A program made the position numbers and the translations under genes. Source: an uncultured Bacilli bacterium (GTDB lineage: Bacteria; Bacillota_I; Bacilli_A; RF39; UBA660). From it: 33,383 nt of DNA. Position 1 is the stretch's first letter. Each line of letters begins with the position of its first letter. The stretch is taken from contig CAOLUI010000011.1 in NCBI GenBank assembly GCA_948479395.1, forward strand, positions 1-33,383, given 5' to 3'. Positions 8,013 through 15,146 of the stretch are shown piece after piece. The notes beneath the pieces are model-generated. The model searched no databases, was not told where the DNA came from, and saw nothing but the letters and a program-made list of their open reading frames with translations.

Positions 8013-8041
8013 ATTATAAATCATGATATATAAAAATACAA
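8013..8041 (-). promoter_or_regulatory. Promoter of the signal peptidase gene
   Basis: TTGTAT (8036-8041), 17-bp spacer, consensus TATAAT (8013-8018). The -35 directly abuts the T-tract of the preceding terminator. Confidence 0.75.
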
Positions 8042-8068
8042 TAAAAAAACTCACTCTTGGTGAGCTTT
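8042..8068 (-). terminator. Terminator of the calcium-repeat protein gene
   Basis: CTCAC/GTGAG stem (extended by A-T pairs past a bulge) with a 5-base loop and a run of seven T on the minus strand. It overlaps the stop codon of the gene. Confidence 0.75.
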
Positions 8069-10283
8069 ATTTAACTAATTCAACCTCTAATGCTGCACTA
8101 AATGATTTCCCTTGATCAATGTTTTGATTTATATTAGGTAAATCATTAAAACTAAACTCTATTTCATAAGTGAATGTTGTGTGAGGAGAAATAGTTATAT
8201 TAGATAACATATTAGAATTAGTTTTAGGAACTGGAATGTCATCACTATCTAAGATTCCGTCTTTTATAATTCGATAAGTTAAAGTTTTATCAATTGATAA
8301 TTCATTAATAACGTCTGTCCAAACTATATTATAGGTTAATGCTTGATTTGTTTGATTTTCAACAGTAAATCTTTGAATACCTTTCCATCCTGGTCTTATA
8401 TTAGACGCATTTATATCTTTTTTATAAGTTACTAATAATATTCCCTTATCATCCTCACCTGGCTTTATATCGATGATAGGATCTTTTTCACAATTTACAT
8501 CACATACACCATCACCGTTTGTGTCAATAAATTTATCAGGTATTCCATCACCATTTGTATCACAATTTAAATCACATATACCATCGCCATTTGTATCTAT
8601 ATTAATATTCTGATTACTATTACCTGGATTATCCGTTACATTTTTATCGGGCTTCCCATCTCCATCTGTATCTATATTGGTATCAGGTATTCCATCGCCA
8701 TTTGTATCACAGTTTAAATCGCATATACCATCGCCATTTGTATCTTGATTAGTTAAATTTTTATCGGGTTTACCATCACCATTTGTATCGATATTAACAT
8801 CTGGTTTACCATCTCCATCAATATCAATATTAATATCAGGTTTACCATCACCGTTTGTATCGATATTTATATCAGGTTTACCGTCTCCATTTGTATCTAT
8901 ATTTATGTCTGGTTTACCGTCTCCATTTGTATCACAGTTTAAATCACATTTACCATCATTATTTTTATCAATATTTAGATCGGGCTTCCCATCTCCATTC
9001 GTGTCAATATTGGTATCAGCCTTTCCATCGCCATTTGTATCACAATTTAAATCACATATACCATCACCATTTGTATCTTGATTTATTAAGTTCTTATCGG
9101 GTTTGCCATCTCCATTTGTATCTATATTTATATCAGGTTTACCGTCTCCATTAATATCGATATTAACATCAGCCTTTCCATCTCCATCTGTATCTATATT
9201 TAGATCTGGCTTTCCATCTCCATTCGTATCTATATTTATGTCTGGTTTATTATCGTTATTAGTGTCACAGTTTAAGTCGCATTTGCCATCTCCATTTGTA
9301 TCTTGGTTTATTAGATTTTTATCTGGCTTTCCATCTCCGTTTGTATCGATATTAAAATCTGGTTTATTATCTCCATTAGTATCAATATTGACATCTGGCT
9401 TCCCGTCTTTGTCTGTATCAATGTTGATATCTGGCTTTCCATCTCCATTCGTATCTATATTTAGATCTGGTTTGCCATCTTTATTTATATCAATATTTAA
9501 ATCGGGCTTTCCATCTCCATCTGTATCACAGTTTAAATCGCATTTGCCATCCCCATTTGTATCCTGATTTATTAGATCTTTATCAGGTTTGCCATCTCCA
9601 TCTGTATCGATATTAAAATCTGGTTTATTATCTCCATTATAATCAATATTTAGATCTGGTTTGCCATCCCCATTCGTATCAATGTTAACATCAGCCTTTC
9701 CATCTCCATCTGTATCGATGTTTAGATCGGGCTTCCCATCTCCACTAGTATCAATATTTAGATCTGGCTTTCCATCTTTATCAAGGTCAATATTTAGATC
9801 TGCTCGACCATTGCCATCCATGTCTACATTGATATCGGGCTTTCCATCTCCATCTGTATCACAGTTTAAATCACATATTCCATCGCCATCTAAATCTTGG
9901 TTCATTAAATTTATATCTGGTTTGCCATCCCCATCTAAGTCAATATTAAACAAAGGCACTTGATTTTTTCCATACCCAATATTAATGTCAGGTATTCCAT
10001 CGCCATTTGTATCGCAATTTAAATCACAAACTCCATCTCCATCTAAATCTACATTTAAGTCAGGAATACCATCACCATCTAAATCAATATTTAATTTGTT
10101 ATTATTTCCATAAATTCTAAAATAAGAATAGGTAGCACCAAAAGCTAATATTAATACTATAACTAACCAAAAAAGAATTATTAAAAAACGCTTTTTCTTT
10201 TTTTCTTCCTCTTCTTCCTTTTCTTTTTTTAGGACTTCAAATTGTTCTTGAAAATCATTTATTTTATTATCCTTTTTATCCAT
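8067..10283 (-). CDS. Giant calcium-loop repeat protein with SipW-type signal and TasA-like C-terminal domain
   Basis: A 738-residue secreted or surface protein. Residues 1-32 are charged (Glu/Lys runs). A hydrophobic helix (33-50) ends in GATYSYF, a SipW-type cleavage box, with cleavage expected near Ser53. Residues 67-598 are 42 acidic repeats, mostly 12 residues, of the form D-x-N/D-G-D-G-x-P-D-x-N-I. The Asp/Asn spacing at 1, 3, 5 and 9 is that of calcium-binding loops in thrombospondin type 3 and dockerin repeats. Nine repeats instead read CDLNC or CDVNC and probably form local disulfides. Residues 615-738 form a beta-rich domain like the TasA/CalY core. A rigid calcium-stiffened stalk displaying a matrix-type domain is inferred. 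It has its own promoter and terminator. Confidence 0.8.
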   Translation of the reverse strand: MDKKDNKINDFQEQFEVLKKEKEEEEEKKKKRFLIILFWLVIVLILAFGATYSYFRIYGNNNKLNIDLDGDGIPDLNVDLDGDGVCDLNCDTNGDGIPDINIGYGKNQVPLFNIDLDGDGKPDINLMNQDLDGDGICDLNCDTDGDGKPDINVDMDGNGRADLNIDLDKDGKPDLNIDTSGDGKPDLNIDTDGDGKADVNIDTNGDGKPDLNIDYNGDNKPDFNIDTDGDGKPDKDLINQDTNGDGKCDLNCDTDGDGKPDLNIDINKDGKPDLNIDTNGDGKPDINIDTDKDGKPDVNIDTNGDNKPDFNIDTNGDGKPDKNLINQDTNGDGKCDLNCDTNNDNKPDINIDTNGDGKPDLNIDTDGDGKADVNIDINGDGKPDINIDTNGDGKPDKNLINQDTNGDGICDLNCDTNGDGKADTNIDTNGDGKPDLNIDKNNDGKCDLNCDTNGDGKPDINIDTNGDGKPDINIDTNGDGKPDINIDIDGDGKPDVNIDTNGDGKPDKNLTNQDTNGDGICDLNCDTNGDGIPDTNIDTDGDGKPDKNVTDNPGNSNQNINIDTNGDGICDLNCDTNGDGIPDKFIDTNGDGVCDVNCEKDPIIDIKPGEDDKGILLVTYKKDINASNIRPGWKGIQRFTVENQTNQALTYNIVWTDVINELSIDKTLTYRIIKDGILDSDDIPVPKTNSNMLSNITISPHTTFTYEIEFSFNDLPNINQNIDQGKSFSAALEVELVK
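8490..10085 (-). repeat. In-frame 36-bp tandem repeat array encoding calcium loops
   Basis: Forty-two units, normally 36 bp (12 codons), with a 45-bp variant that closes super-modules (NLINQ or similar) and one 75-bp unit near the end. One unit (residues 103-114) has lost its acidic ligands. Units differ mainly at synonymous sites and at one or two variable residues, which suggests unequal recombination or slippage balanced by selection on protein sequence. Confidence 0.9.
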
Positions 10284-10309
10284 ATTAACGATTCTCCTTA
10301 CTATAAATT

Positions 10310-10338
10310 AGTATAGCATATGGAATAAATAAGGGCAA
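10310..10338 (-). promoter_or_regulatory. Promoter of the calcium-repeat protein gene
   Basis: TTGCCC (10333-10338), 17-bp spacer, TATACT (10310-10315) preceded by TGC (extended -10). It begins right after the T-tract of the upstream terminator. Confidence 0.75.
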
Positions 10339-10371
10339 TAAAAAAATCTACCTTTTAGTTTGGTAGATTAA
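10339..10371 (-). terminator. Terminator of the 219-residue TasA-like gene
   Basis: Perfect 8-bp stem (10345-10352 with 10362-10369), 9-base loop, followed by a T-tract on the minus strand, immediately after the stop codon. Confidence 0.88.
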
Positions 10372-10372
10372 A

Positions 10373-11032
10373 TTAACTTCCTGATTCAGTTGTTGTTTTT
10401 GTACCAGTTGCATAAAAGTCCATTACTACATTAAAGTCTAATCCTTGTTGAGCATTTTGATCACCATTATCTTTATACTCAAGTACTAAATAATATGTAT
10501 CGTTAGTATTGGCATCAACAGTAATATCTTTTGTTAGTGTTCCATCAGTATCACTTGTTAAAGCTGGTGTTTCACTAGTATATGAATCAAGTCCAGTACA
10601 AGTTGGAGTTGATGTATATTTTCCATCTGCACTTACAGTTGGAGCATTTGTACAACTAATTGCTGTACCATTTGATTTATATAATTTCCATTCAACATCT
10701 TGTTGCTCTCCAGTTTTAAACGCAGATATTTTACTAGCTGTTACTTCGATTGTTGCTTTAACTGATTCACAACTATCTGCAGTACATTCTCCGTTTATTA
10801 CTAAACTTCTCGCAATTTTTCCTCCTGGATATAAATCAGCACTAGTAATTTCATCACCCATAGTCATTTTGGCACTTGGTAATACATATGTTTTAACAGT
10901 AGTAGTACGCTTTGCCTCATCATCTACTGGAGTAACTTGAGCAGTAAAATATGCGAACGTAGCACCTACGACAGCAACTAATAAAGTTGCAATTGCAATA
11001 ACTGTTAACAATATAGTATTTTTCTTTTCCAT
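10373..11032 (-). CDS. TasA/camelysin-like secreted protein with SipW-type signal
   Basis: About 219 residues. After MEKKN there is a hydrophobic helix (about 6-23) ending GATFAYFTAQV, an almost ideal SipW-class signal with cleavage after Ala27. The mature protein is rich in Thr, Ser, Asp and beta strands (ATIEVTASKISAFK, YYLVLEYKDNGDQN, FNVVMDFYATG). It has four Cys in two close pairs (GECTADSCES; SCTNAP with TCTGL), suggesting disulfides. The start at 11032 is preferred because AGGAGG lies 8 bases upstream; the ATG at 11038 is only 2 bases from it. It is a single-gene unit between its own promoter and a strong terminator, which suggests abundant separate expression, as for a major matrix subunit (inference). 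Confidence 0.75.
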   Translation of the reverse strand: MEKKNTILLTVIAIATLLVAVVGATFAYFTAQVTPVDDEAKRTTTVKTYVLPSAKMTMGDEITSADLYPGGKIARSLVINGECTADSCESVKATIEVTASKISAFKTGEQQDVEWKLYKSNGTAISCTNAPTVSADGKYTSTPTCTGLDSYTSETPALTSDTDGTLTKDITVDANTNDTYYLVLEYKDNGDQNAQQGLDFNVVMDFYATGTKTTTESGS

Positions 11033-11056
11033 TTTCATATCCTCCTTACAATAGAA

Positions 11057-11085
11057 ATATTATCAAATTCATTTAATTAATGCAA
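11057..11085 (-). promoter_or_regulatory. Probable promoter of the 219-residue TasA-like gene
   Basis: TTGCAT (11080-11085), 17-bp spacer, TAATAT (11057-11062), with an overlapping GATAAT alternative. The predicted transcript would start close to the ribosome site. Confidence 0.5.
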
Positions 11086-11157
11086 TAGGTTTTTGATTAA
11101 ATTTAAAAAAAAATAAATTTTTGACAAATAGAGTAGATAACTAAAATAGCATAAATT

Positions 11158-11182
11158 AAAAAAACGACTTAATTAGCCGTTT
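11158..11182 (-). terminator. Terminator after tRNA-Cys
   Basis: An 8-bp stem (11162-11169 with 11175-11182, one G-T pair), 5-base loop, then seven T on the minus strand, about 37 bases past the tRNA 3' end. Confidence 0.8.
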
Positions 11183-11218
11183 CATTTATACTCGAAATAT
11201 TTGAGTTATTATTAAATA

Positions 11219-11292
11219 TGGAGGGCCTAGTCGGATTTGAACCAACGATCAGGGAGTTGCAGTCCCATGCCTTACCACTTGGCTATAGACCC
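11219..11292 (-). tRNA. trnC: tRNA-Cys (anticodon GCA)
   Basis: A 74-nt cloverleaf with a 7-bp acceptor stem (GGGTCTA with TAGGCCC, one G-T pair), a short D arm, an anticodon loop CTGCAAC giving GCA, and a T arm GTTGG-TTCAAAT-CCGAC. The CCA end is encoded in the DNA. The outermost anticodon-stem pair looks mismatched (T-T). It is a solo tRNA with its own promoter and terminator. Confidence 0.96.
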
Positions 11293-11328
11293 ATTTTGAA
11301 AAAATTTAGAAATTTTTTTCTTTTTTAT

Positions 11329-11357
11329 ATTTTAATATAAAACTATTTATTTGTCAA
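11329..11357 (-). promoter_or_regulatory. Promoter of tRNA-Cys
   Basis: Perfect TTGACA (11352-11357), 17-bp spacer, TAAAAT (11329-11334), about 30 bases upstream of the mature tRNA 5' end. Confidence 0.85.
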
Positions 11358-11389
11358 AATATTATATGTTTTTAAAGACTTTAATATTC

Positions 11390-12997
11390 TTATTTTAGTT
11401 TAATTCGATATCTTTTATTTCTTATGGTTACCAAAAGATTAATATTTTCTGCACTATTAACTTCATCTCGGAGTTCAAAAATTAAAGTATTTTTTAATTT
11501 ATCCGTAGTTCGATTTTTTAAACTAAGAATTTTTGTTTGATCACCTTTTTTATATTCAATAGCTAAGTAATTATCAAAAAATTTAAAATCAGATCTTATA
11601 GTTTCTGAATAAAGTGTAGTTTTATCTAAATTATAGTCGATATTTAATACTAAAAGAGTTGTTTTTTCAATAATTCCCAGTTTGTCAGGAGTAATCATAT
11701 CTTTAAGGGTTGTACATTTTTCTTGTGTATAACAATAAGGATAATCATATACATAATTATTAGTTAATTGATAATTGTTTACTTTAAAAGTTGTATAACC
11801 TAAAGCTGTATTTTTTAAATTAATAGTTTTTTGCATATCATAAGTATCGATATCTTCTATATTAGTTATTTTGGTAGGTTTTAAATCAATTATTTTATAA
11901 TGAGGTGTTATATCTCCAACTTTATATTCTAAACTTTCTAGTATTTTTATTTCATATGTATTTTTTAATTCGGATTTATCTAATTCATATACTAAAGCAT
12001 ATGTATTACTACTTTCTTTTTTGATTTTTTCTTTATTAAAAGGTTTAGCATAATCAATGAAATATTCTCCTAAATCTATAGTAGGGTATATATTTTTATT
12101 ATTAAGTACTAATCTAAAATTAGTATAATCAAAATCATAATTATTTGAAGAACGATTTTCAATAAGTAATTTTAAAACAAGATAATACTTTTTTTCATTT
12201 ATAATATTCCCGCTATAATCCATATTGGTAAGCATACTATCCTTGATTTCAATATTAAAGAAATTATGAGTCATTTTATCAGTTACATGATAAGTTTTAT
12301 TATATACTTCAAAATGCATATAAACCATAGTTCCAATTGTAATTATTAAAACGATAAAAATACAACTAAAAATAAAAATATTTTCTTTAAAATAATAAAT
12401 AAATTCTCGTATGAATCTTCTAAAAATTCTTTTAACTTTATATCCTTGAACATCAACGGAAAATTCAAATTCTTCTGAATCAATGTCAGTTATTTCTAAA
12501 TCTTTTAAATCATTACCAAAATTGAATTGTTTAATATCAAATCCAATTCCTCTTATTAAAACATATAAGAAAAAGAAGTATTGAGGCAGACAAACTACAA
12601 AAGAAATATCTCGGTAAGCTCTAGCAGTTTGCGCTTTTAGAAGTTCTGTTTCCATATTACTTAAAATACTGTGTGCTAAACTAATTATTATAAATAATGC
12701 TATATAATATATTAAAGTAAAAAAATATAACTTAGTTGATTTTTCTTTCTGGCGCATTAAATAATAAATAGCAATTATAGCGCTTATTATTAAAATAACG
12801 GCTAAATACATAAAAATATTTATATGTTCTTGGGCAATATTTATAATATTAGTAGAGTAATTATTGGCAACATAAGAACGAAAAAAATTAACAACTTTGG
12901 ATGTTTTATTTATTAAGTAGCCGATTGGAAGTAATAATAATAAATGAATAATACGAAAATGTTTAATTAAAAATGCGTAAGGTTTTTTTAGTATCAT
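11390..12997 (-). CDS. Five-helix membrane protein with large C-terminal domain
   Basis: 535 residues, not recognised. Predicted helices are at about 16-30, 59-80, 88-110, 131-149 and 205-228, with a cytosolic-looking acidic-then-basic linker (about 155-200). The remaining 300 residues form a beta-rich domain. Its first half (FNIEIKDSMLTNMDYSG, YYLVLKLLIENRSSNNYDF) resembles DUF4352-type immunoglobulin-like folds found outside the cell in Firmicutes. Two Cys close together (YPYCYTQEKC) could form a disulfide, supporting an outside location. It sits just after the LysM gene, separated by a terminator-promoter overlap. A cell-envelope role is inference. Confidence 0.75.
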   Translation of the reverse strand: MILKKPYAFLIKHFRIIHLLLLLPIGYLINKTSKVVNFFRSYVANNYSTNIINIAQEHINIFMYLAVILIISAIIAIYYLMRQKEKSTKLYFFTLIYYIALFIIISLAHSILSNMETELLKAQTARAYRDISFVVCLPQYFFFLYVLIRGIGFDIKQFNFGNDLKDLEITDIDSEEFEFSVDVQGYKVKRIFRRFIREFIYYFKENIFIFSCIFIVLIITIGTMVYMHFEVYNKTYHVTDKMTHNFFNIEIKDSMLTNMDYSGNIINEKKYYLVLKLLIENRSSNNYDFDYTNFRLVLNNKNIYPTIDLGEYFIDYAKPFNKEKIKKESSNTYALVYELDKSELKNTYEIKILESLEYKVGDITPHYKIIDLKPTKITNIEDIDTYDMQKTINLKNTALGYTTFKVNNYQLTNNYVYDYPYCYTQEKCTTLKDMITPDKLGIIEKTTLLVLNIDYNLDKTTLYSETIRSDFKFFDNYLAIEYKKGDQTKILSLKNRTTDKLKNTLIFELRDEVNSAENINLLVTIRNKRYRIKLK

Positions 12998-13021
12998 TTA
13001 TCAACGCCTCTTTTCTTTAAA

Positions 13022-13049
13022 ATTGTAACATAAAAAAAATATGATGCAA
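13022..13049 (-). promoter_or_regulatory. Promoter of the five-helix membrane protein gene
   Basis: TTGCAT (13044-13049), 16-bp spacer, TACAAT (13022-13027). The -35 is inside the terminator hairpin of the LysM gene. Confidence 0.5.
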
Positions 13050-13062
13050 AGCCATATTTTAT
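13031..13062 (-). terminator. Terminator of the LysM gene
   Basis: 8-bp stem (13036-13043 with 13053-13060), 9-base loop, and a T-run within and after the downstream arm on the minus strand. Confidence 0.75.
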
Positions 13063-13511
13063 TTATTTTTTTTTACCATTATTTGGCCAGCTAAAAGATA
13101 GATAATAGGATTATTATTTAGTAGTTCAGTTTGGTTAGTTTTAAAAATGTCAGCTACTGTATCAATTGTGTCTCCATCTTTTGTTATATAATAACTATAT
13201 CCGCTTTTAGGTATTAATATTTCTTGATTGGGATAGATATAGTCATTAGGATCTAGGCCATTCATACTGGCAAGTAATTCAGGATTTATATTATACTTTC
13301 TTGCAATTCCATAAAGACTGTCTCCTTGTTCAATAACATAATAATTAAAATACTGTTCTTTATTTTTAGGGACTATTATATCTTTACCTACCCTTAATTG
13401 ATCTATTAAATAAATATTATTGATATCTTTTAATGTTTCAACATTTGTTTGAAATTTTTTAGCAACACTTTCGAGACTTTCTCCTTTTTTTAAAGAATAT
13501 TTATCAAACAT
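13059..13511 (-). CDS. Three-LysM protein without signal peptide
   Basis: 150 residues made almost entirely of three LysM domains (about 4-50, 54-102 and 106-150), each of the form Y-x-[IV/L]-x-x-G-[DE]-[ST]-[IL] followed by a central NINPELLASMNGLD-type helix and an I-[LIM]-[IV]-P/K end. LysM binds N-acetylglucosamine polymers such as peptidoglycan. No signal peptide or membrane helix is present, and the ATG at 13511 is well supported by AGGAGTG 6 bases upstream. So either the protein leaves by another route or lysis, or it acts inside the cell as some spore LysM proteins do. It follows the single-pass membrane protein gene, probably in one operon. Confidence 0.88.
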   Translation of the reverse strand: MFDKYSLKKGESLESVAKKFQTNVETLKDINNIYLIDQLRVGKDIIVPKNKEQYFNYYVIEQGDSLYGIARKYNINPELLASMNGLDPNDYIYPNQEILIPKSGYSYYITKDGDTIDTVADIFKTNQTELLNNNPIIYLLAGQIMVKKNK

Positions 13512-13554
13512 TTTATCACTCCTAGTAATAAAATATGCCTAATTTTATTTTTGG

Positions 13555-14670
13555 TTAAAAGATAAATATCATATTTTTATAATTAAAATTCCACTCAAAA
13601 TAAGACATAATTAATATTTCCCCTTGATAAGGATTATAAGCATATAATTTATCATCAACTAAATAATAAACGGTATCTTTATCAATTGATACAATATCTT
13701 TAATATTTAAATTACTGATTAATGTTTGATATTGATCTTGAATTAAATATAATTTATTTTCTTTTATTTGATAATTAAATATTTCATTATTAAATTTATA
13801 CTCATTATTAATCAGTTTGGTTATACTAATTTCTTGCCATTCATTATTGGTCAAAATTTTTCCTTTATTTTTTCTAGTTATATTATTAAGAATTAGCTTT
13901 TTAAGATCTATTTCATATTCTTTTTGATTTTTCTTATCCATTAAATATATTTTATTTTTATAATTTCCTAATATATATGACTCAAAAGAAAGTTCTTTAT
14001 CAGTATTAAGTTCTTTTATTTTATTTTTTTTGGTTTGAAGAATATAAAATTTATGAAACTTATATTTACTTTTATAATCACCGATTAAAATATAATCTTG
14101 GCTTTTAGCTGCAAGAGGTATATTATAGATATCTTCATCAAAAATGTTAATTGTTTTATTCTTTTTTCCATCAATAAAATAAAATCCTTTATAATTCCAT
14201 ATATAATATTTTTTATTATTTAAATAATTTATATTAATTTTATTGTAATTATCAGGGTTTGATTTTATTTTAGGATAATATTTGGTTGGAATTAAGTCTT
14301 TATTATTTATTTGATGATAGGAAATTAATTCGTTATTTTGATAACATAAAGGATAAAAATTTATTTTTTTACTTTCAGGAATAAGACAAATTAAATCAGA
14401 ATTTTCTTTTATTTCTATATTTTTAATAAGTTTTTTTTTATAAACAAATTTTTGGGGAATTTTTATGGGAAACTCTTTATCATTGTATTTGATGATAAAT
14501 TGGTAAAGATGACTTTTTTTATCATAACCTTCTGTAATAGTAAAATCTTTAATATTATAAGTCAAAATATAATTTTTAGAAGAAATAAAGAAAATAAAGA
14601 TAACTACAATAATTATTAATATAAAAGCAAGAAAAAATGGTTTATATTTTAGTTTTTTCGCTTTGAACAT
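13555..14670 (-). CDS. Single-pass membrane protein with large external domain
   Basis: 371 residues, not recognised. Basic N-terminus MFKAKKLKYK, one helix (about 11-31), then about 340 residues probably outside the cell. The outer part is rich in Lys, Asn, Ile and Tyr, with repeated short strands (NKKYYIWNYKGFYFIDGKK, DTVYYLVDDKLYAYNPY), like a beta-propeller or repeated beta-sheet fold; this is a guess from pattern only. It overlaps the PH-like gene by 29 bases and is followed by the LysM gene, so the three are probably co-expressed. A GAAGGA site lies about 11 bases upstream of the ATG. Confidence 0.7.
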   Translation of the reverse strand: MFKAKKLKYKPFFLAFILIIIVVIFIFFISSKNYILTYNIKDFTITEGYDKKSHLYQFIIKYNDKEFPIKIPQKFVYKKKLIKNIEIKENSDLICLIPESKKINFYPLCYQNNELISYHQINNKDLIPTKYYPKIKSNPDNYNKININYLNNKKYYIWNYKGFYFIDGKKNKTINIFDEDIYNIPLAAKSQDYILIGDYKSKYKFHKFYILQTKKNKIKELNTDKELSFESYILGNYKNKIYLMDKKNQKEYEIDLKKLILNNITRKNKGKILTNNEWQEISITKLINNEYKFNNEIFNYQIKENKLYLIQDQYQTLISNLNIKDIVSIDKDTVYYLVDDKLYAYNPYQGEILIMSYFEWNFNYKNMIFIF

Positions 14671-15088
14671 ATTTTTGTTTTTCCTTCAACATATATTCAC
14701 TAAAATTAGTTTCTATTTCAGTTAAACTTTTTTTAGATAAATTTGTAATAATAATTATTTCTTTAGCTGTATCAATGGTTATTTTACCCCAAAATAATCC
14801 AGCATAAACTTGCATATCATTAAACAAATCAGGAGTGATGGTATTTAGAGTATAACCAAATAAAAGATTTTTTTGGCCAATCATAATTCTTTTATTAGTT
14901 ATAGCAATAGCTGCTGTGTCATGAGCATTTAAAGGGTTATCATTTATTTGACCTGCAAAAGCAAATAAAACTTTTTCTTCTGGATTTAAATGTTTTTCTA
15001 TTACTTTACTGTGTTTTTTTACTCGCCACATTATAGACCCACGATATTTCTTTTTAAATTCTTTTATTTGATTATATACTACTCCCAT
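14642..15088 (-). CDS. PH-like domain protein (YokE-type)
   Basis: 148 residues, soluble. The core LNPEEKVLFAFAGQ, then AIAITNKRIMIGQKN and LFNDMQVYAGLFWGKITIDT, matches small bacterial PH proteins of the YokE/bPH type, in which 'TNKRI' begins the characteristic strand. The C-terminal helix LTEIETNFSEYMLKEKQ closes the fold. The start at 15088 is supported by AGAGGTGA about 8 bases upstream; an internal Met20 has a poor site. Function of this family is unknown. It is distinct from, but the same general fold as, the protein at 5978-6430. Confidence 0.75.
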   Translation of the reverse strand: MGVVYNQIKEFKKKYRGSIMWRVKKHSKVIEKHLNPEEKVLFAFAGQINDNPLNAHDTAAIAITNKRIMIGQKNLLFGYTLNTITPDLFNDMQVYAGLFWGKITIDTAKEIIIITNLSKKSLTEIETNFSEYMLKEKQKYVQSEKTKI

Positions 15089-15146
15089 TAAGGGTCACCT
15101 CTTTTTGTTTTTATTTTAACCTTTTTTAGCTTTAGAAGCAATCATT

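Noticed and set aside
8855..9963. Long plus-strand open frames opposite the repeat gene
   Set aside because: They are mirror images of the repeated minus-strand gene, with Ser/Pro/Phe-rich nonsense and no ribosome sites.
8490..10085. 36-bp repeat array as a CRISPR array
   Set aside because: There are no unique spacers; the repeats are contiguous, in frame and translate to one coherent calcium-loop protein.
11121..11147. Plus-strand TTGACA and TAAAAT as a promoter
   Set aside because: Spacer is only 15 bp and no plus-strand gene follows; likely chance in AT-rich sequence.
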